Positions 60,885-64,000 of a DNA stretch of 64,000 nucleotides are shown in pieces; within the stretch, counting starts at the first letter, position 1, and each line of letters begins with the position of its first letter. Source of the DNA: Myxococcales bacterium (lineage in GTDB: Bacteria > Myxococcota_A > Polyangia > Polyangiales > Polyangiaceae); contig JADJQX010000006.1 in the NCBI GenBank assembly GCA_016712525.1, positions 558,001 to 622,000 of the forward strand. The letters are read 5' to 3'. Made by a program: the position numbers and the translations under genes. Below the pieces are notes generated by a model that saw nothing but the letters and a program-made list of their open reading frames with translations, was not told the origin of the DNA and made no database searches.

Positions 60885-61742
60885 TTACGCGTTCTCGAGG
60901 TGCTTCTTGACGAGCTCCCGCGACCACGCGTCGAGCTCGTCCCTCGCGCGCGGATCGAGCGCGACCTGGCTGGGCGTGCGCTCACGCTCGGCGTCGTAAT
61001 AACGGCCCGACTCGCTCGCGAGCGAGGGATCCGTGGCGCATCGGAGCTGGGTCCTCGCGCCCTCTTCGTTCGTGACCATGAAGAGCTTGATGAGCCCGCG
61101 GAACGGCCAAGGCACCTTGCGCCATACGTCGGACGCGACGACGCCGGGGTGGAGCGAGTAGGTCGTCACCTTCGTGCCTCGCAGCGCCTCGGCGAGCGCC
61201 TTCGCGTGCAGCACGTTCATGAGCTTCGACTGGGCGTAGTACGCGAACGAGCCCGCGGCCGACGAGGCTGGGCGGCGGATCATGCCGACGTCGAGGGCCT
61301 TCTGCCGGAAGTGGGCGCGGCTCGCCACGTTGACGACGCGCGCCTCGGGGGCCTCGCGGAGGCGAGGCAAGAGCAGCTCGGTGAGCAGGAACGGGCCCAC
61401 GTGGTTCGTCCCGATGGTGATCTCGTGGCCGTCTTTGGTCGTGCCGGTCGACCCGGCGAGGCCCGCGTTGTTCACGAGCACGTCGATGGGCGCGCCCGAG
61501 TCGAGGTAGGCCTTGGCGCACCGCTCGACCGCGTCGAGGCTCCCGAGGTCGAGGCTCACGAAGTCGAGCTTCGCGCCCGGCACCGCGGCCTCGATTTCGG
61601 CCATCACGGGCCGTGTTTTGTCCTCCGAGCGGCACGCGAGCACGACATGGCCGCCGCGGCGCGCGAGCTCGAAGGCGGTGGCCTTCCCGATGCCGGTGTT
61701 GGCGCCCGTGACGAAGAAGGTCTTCCCGGAGAGGCTCTGCAT
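60885..61742 (-). CDS. Short-chain dehydrogenase/reductase, RDH-like
   Basis: 285 residues from ATG 61742. Marks: TGANTGIG (NADP loop), NNAGLAGS, Ser in VNVASRAH, YYAQSKL (Tyr-x3-Lys) and HPGVVASDV. Fits the retinol dehydrogenase-like classical SDR group. Substrate unknown. Convergent with the GNAT gene (12 nt) and divergent from the desulfhydrase-like gene. Confidence 0.85.
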   Translation of the reverse strand: MQSLSGKTFFVTGANTGIGKATAFELARRGGHVVLACRSEDKTRPVMAEIEAAVPGAKLDFVSLDLGSLDAVERCAKAYLDSGAPIDVLVNNAGLAGSTGTTKDGHEITIGTNHVGPFLLTELLLPRLREAPEARVVNVASRAHFRQKALDVGMIRRPASSAAGSFAYYAQSKLMNVLHAKALAEALRGTKVTTYSLHPGVVASDVWRKVPWPFRGLIKLFMVTNEEGARTQLRCATDPSLASESGRYYDAERERTPSQVALDPRARDELDAWSRELVKKHLENA

Positions 61743-61750
61743 GGGGCGGC

Positions 61751-61756
61751 ACTCTA
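61751..61756 (-). promoter_or_regulatory. -10 hexamer TAGAGT for a probable leaderless SDR mRNA
   Basis: Minus-strand TAGAGT, 8-nt spacer, then ATG 61742. Confidence 0.45.
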
Positions 61757-61873
61757 TCCACCGGGCCCGGCGAGGGAAGGGGAGAGGCGAAGAGGTGGCT
61801 CGTAAAGATCCGTGAGCGACTCCGTTGGACGGGTGGGCGCTCGCTCGCTCGGGCAAGCCTCGTAGCCCTTTGG

Positions 61874-61879
61874 TAGCCT
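61874..61879 (+). promoter_or_regulatory. -10 hexamer TAGCCT for a probable leaderless mRNA
   Basis: TAGCCT, 6-nt spacer CGAGGG, then GTG 61886. The GAGGG abuts the start codon and is too close to serve as a Shine-Dalgarno. Confidence 0.5.
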
Positions 61880-61885
61880 CGAGGG

Positions 61886-62968
61886 GTGCTGCCGAACGCC
61901 ACGCGGACCCCGCTCCTCTTCGACGCGTACCCGAGCCTCGCGCGGGCCCTCCCGTTCGTGCCTCTGTGCGACGTCCCCACGCCGGTCGAACCGTGCTCGG
62001 CGATCGCCGGCTACCTCGGCCGCCGCGAGGGCGTGGCCATGAAGCGCGACGATCGCATCTCGAGCCTCTACGGAGGCAACAAGGTGCGTCGGTACGAGCT
62101 CGTCTTGGGGGATGCGCTCGCGCGTGGGGCACGCCGTCTCGTCACGGTCGGCGGCATCGCGTCGACGCAGGTCATGGCGACGGTGCTCTTCGGCCGAGAG
62201 CTCGGCCTCGGCGTGCGTGCCGTGCTCTTCGACCAGCCCCTCACGACGTTCGCGCGCATGCAGGTCGCGGGTTACGCGAAGGGCGGCGCCGAGCTCGTGT
62301 ACGGCGGAGGGTACGCCGAGACGGCCTACCGTGCGGTGCGGGCGATGGCCAAAAGTTCCGGAAATTACTTCATTTTTCCGGGGGCGTCGGGCCCGCTCGC
62401 GAACGTCGGGTACGTGGACGCGATGCTCGAGCTCGGGCGTCAGGTCGAGCGCGGCGAGGCCGAGCGGCCCGACGTGATCGTGCTCCCCACGGGCAGCTCG
62501 GGCACCCTCGCGGCGCTCGCGCTCGGCTGCGCGATGCTCGGCTGGGAGACCGAGGTCGTCGGTGTGCGCATCACCTCGCGCTTCGTCGCGAACCACGTCA
62601 CGATCGATCGCCTCGTGCGCGCCACGTCGAGGTTCCTCCGTGCGCGCGCGCCTCGCTTCCCCGACTGCGCGCGCCGCGTCTCGTACTCGCTCTACCACGG
62701 CGCGATCGGCGAGGGGTACGGCTACCCGACGCCCGAGGCCGTCGAAGGCGCCGAGCAGCTCGAGGTGCTCACGGGCACGCGCGGCGAGGTCACCTACAGC
62801 GGCAAGGCCCTCGCCGGGCTACGCGCGCTCGTGGCCCACCCGAAGTACGCCAAAAAGTCGTTTTTGCTCTGGAACACGCTCTCCGCCACGCTCCCCGAGC
62901 ACCACGGCGGCCGGGCGCTCGTGCCCAAGTCCCTCGCGTGGGTGTGGACCCGGCCCACCGTGGCCTAG
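61886..62968 (+). CDS. PLP-dependent enzyme of the D-cysteine desulfhydrase / ACC deaminase group
   Basis: 360 residues from GTG 61886. Fold-type II marks: PTPVEPC, KRDDRISSLYGGNKVRRYEL with the PLP Lys (about 66), and GASGPLANVGYVDAMLELGRQV, PTGSSGTLAAL (phosphate loop). The group covers D-cysteine desulfhydrase, ACC deaminase and L-cysteate lyases, which are hard to tell apart by sequence. No transporter or regulator is next to it. Confidence 0.87.
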   Translation: MLPNATRTPLLFDAYPSLARALPFVPLCDVPTPVEPCSAIAGYLGRREGVAMKRDDRISSLYGGNKVRRYELVLGDALARGARRLVTVGGIASTQVMATVLFGRELGLGVRAVLFDQPLTTFARMQVAGYAKGGAELVYGGGYAETAYRAVRAMAKSSGNYFIFPGASGPLANVGYVDAMLELGRQVERGEAERPDVIVLPTGSSGTLAALALGCAMLGWETEVVGVRITSRFVANHVTIDRLVRATSRFLRARAPRFPDCARRVSYSLYHGAIGEGYGYPTPEAVEGAEQLEVLTGTRGEVTYSGKALAGLRALVAHPKYAKKSFLLWNTLSATLPEHHGGRALVPKSLAWVWTRPTVA

Positions 62969-63023
62969 CGGCCGGAATTTCCCCGAATTTGGAGTTTTTT
63001 GCGGCGCCGCGTACACCTTCGGC

Positions 63024-64000
63024 ATGCGGTCTCGCACACCCTTCGTCGCCCTCTCGCTCGTGCTCTCCCTCAGCCTCGCCGGGGCGCTCGTGCCACACGT
63101 GTCGCACGCGCAGCCTCGAGAGACCCCGCAGACGCCCGCCGAGGCGCGGAAGCTCTCCGACGCGTTCGTCCAGGTCGCCGACAAGGTGAGCCCGAGCGTC
63201 GTGCAGATCGACGTGACCGCGAAGGACGAGCCCGATCCCGTGCTCAAGCTCTTCGGCCGCGGGAGCGACAGCCCCATCGCGCGCGGCACCGGCTCGGGCG
63301 TCGTCTTCACGACGGACGGCGCCATCTTGACGAACAACCACGTCATCGAGAACGCGCTCTCGCTCAACGTACGCTTCAAGGACGGCCGCCTCTTGCCGGC
63401 GAAGCTCGTCGGTCGCGATCCGGCCACGGATCTCGCGGTGATCAAGGTCGAGGGCACGCACCCCGCCGCGCGCTTCGCCGACTCGGACGCGAGCCGCGTG
63501 GGCGAGTGGGTGGTCGCGATCGGCTCTCCGTTCGGGCTCGGGTACTCGGTCACCACGGGCGTGCTGAGCGCCAAGGGGCGCGGCGGGCTCGGAATGAACG
63601 CCATCGAGGACTACCTCCAGACCGACGCGAGCATCAACCCAGGCAACTCGGGCGGGCCGCTCTGCGATCTCGAGGGCCGCGTCGTGGGCATCAACACGAT
63701 GATCATCGGCAAGGGCAGCGGCATCGGGTTCGCCGTACCCGCTAACCTCGCGCGCCGTGTGGCCGAGCAGCTCCTCAAGAAGGGCAAGGTCGAGCGGGCC
63801 TGGATCGGTGTCGGCATCCAAGATCTCACCCCCGAGCTCTCGCAGGCCATGAAGCTCGATCCGCGCGCCGGCGTGCTCGTGAGCTCGATCACCCCGAACG
63901 GCCCCGCGCAGAAGGCGAACTTGAAGCCCGGTGACGTGATCGCGAGCGTGGCCGGGAAGTCCGTGCACGACGGGCGCGAGCTCGTCCGAGAGGTCATCGC
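63024..64000 (+). CDS. HtrA/DegP-type serine protease, 3' truncated
   Basis: Runs off the window end; 325 residues visible. Signal peptide (LSLVLSLSLAGALVPHVSHA). Catalytic triad: His106 (NNHVIEN), Asp136 (ATDLAVIKV), Ser209 (GNSGGPL). A PDZ domain begins at ~270 (WIGVGIQDLTPELSQAMKL, GVLVSSITPNGPAQKANLKPGDVI). Degrades or refolds damaged envelope proteins. TACACC lies 6 nt before the ATG. Whether one or two PDZ domains follow cannot be seen. Confidence 0.93.
   Translation, partial: MRSRTPFVALSLVLSLSLAGALVPHVSHAQPRETPQTPAEARKLSDAFVQVADKVSPSVVQIDVTAKDEPDPVLKLFGRGSDSPIARGTGSGVVFTTDGAILTNNHVIENALSLNVRFKDGRLLPAKLVGRDPATDLAVIKVEGTHPAARFADSDASRVGEWVVAIGSPFGLGYSVTTGVLSAKGRGGLGMNAIEDYLQTDASINPGNSGGPLCDLEGRVVGINTMIIGKGSGIGFAVPANLARRVAEQLLKKGKVERAWIGVGIQDLTPELSQAMKLDPRAGVLVSSITPNGPAQKANLKPGDVIASVAGKSVHDGRELVREVI

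Noticed and set aside
1..64000. Genomic island, prophage or biosynthetic gene cluster
   Set aside because: No integrase, transposase, tRNA edge, phage structural gene, PKS or NRPS; base composition is uniform.

Overview
This 64 kb window is strongly GC-rich, with G or C at most third codon positions, and densely packed with genes on both strands. The best taxonomic reading is a myxobacterium (Myxococcota), probably of the Polyangiales/Sorangium-Labilithrix side. The clues are a MYXO-CTERM-like C-terminal sorting tail, a Hanks-type Ser/Thr kinase with an extracytoplasmic tail, an AgmX/PglI-like protein, many lipoproteins with Asp/Ala/Gly-rich linkers, and PEGA-like membrane proteins. The assignment is inference. 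It is ordinary chromosome: I see no rRNA, tRNA, CRISPR array, integrase, transposase or phage gene.

Layout. 1-3.6 kb: end of a beta-barrel protein, then an SF1 helicase broken by a frameshift. 3.7-7.3 kb: a two-domain GT4/toroid protein followed by a GH130 phosphorylase, a glycan cassette. 7.4-11.5 kb: Prc/CtpA protease, CPBP protease, YebC. 11.5-15.4 kb: a zinc-ribbon membrane protein, a lipoprotein remnant, then an RNase E/G whose S1 domain carries a long insertion and is broken by a frameshift in a GAC repeat, with a PilZ gene behind it. 15.4-19.4 kb: a lipoprotein island with two paralogues flanking a Cys-rich lipoprotein, plus a cytochrome c. 19.6-21.8 kb: radical SAM and CDP-alcohol phosphatidyltransferase genes in one operon. 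21.8-29.7 kb: 2H phosphoesterase/MBL hydrolase pair, YdcF-like protein/HEAT-cyclophilin pair, amidohydrolase, CoaX with an orphan FecCD permease, and a PEGA-like protein. 29.8-34.5 kb: kinase, TPR protein, PII-like protein and a hypothetical. 34.5-43.4 kb: TonB-dependent receptor, RseP, M1 peptidase, ProC, cytochrome-like lipoprotein, hypothetical. 43.4-51.5 kb: lipoproteins, GlnRS, Uma2 protein with a heptad tail, PpsR-like kinase/phosphatase, CPXCG protein, NicO transporter. 51.7-64 kb: a 982-residue MYXO-CTERM protein coupled to an FHA-AAA-winged helix regulator, PEGA-like protein, RsmD, an AgmX-like/lipoprotein/TruA/GNAT operon, SDR, a D-cysteine desulfhydrase-like enzyme and the start of an HtrA protease.

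How genes work together. Envelope biology dominates: three proteolysis systems (Prc, RseP, HtrA), an M1 lipoprotein peptidase, about ten lipoproteins, barrels and glycan enzymes. RNA metabolism is the second theme (RNase E/G, RsmD, TruA, GlnRS, 2H phosphoesterase).

Most notable observations: (1) eight start codons lie 6-8 nt downstream of a perfect TANNNT -10 hexamer with little room for a Shine-Dalgarno, suggesting leaderless mRNAs are common in this genome; (2) the RNase E/G S1-domain insertion of roughly 275 residues, acidic then RGG-like; (3) two single-base frameshifts in otherwise intact genes; (4) the radical SAM/CDP-alcohol transferase operon with an unusual CX8CX2C motif; (5) the coupled MYXO-CTERM/FHA-AAA-wHTH pair; (6) tandem hairpins with compensatory substitutions between two convergent genes.
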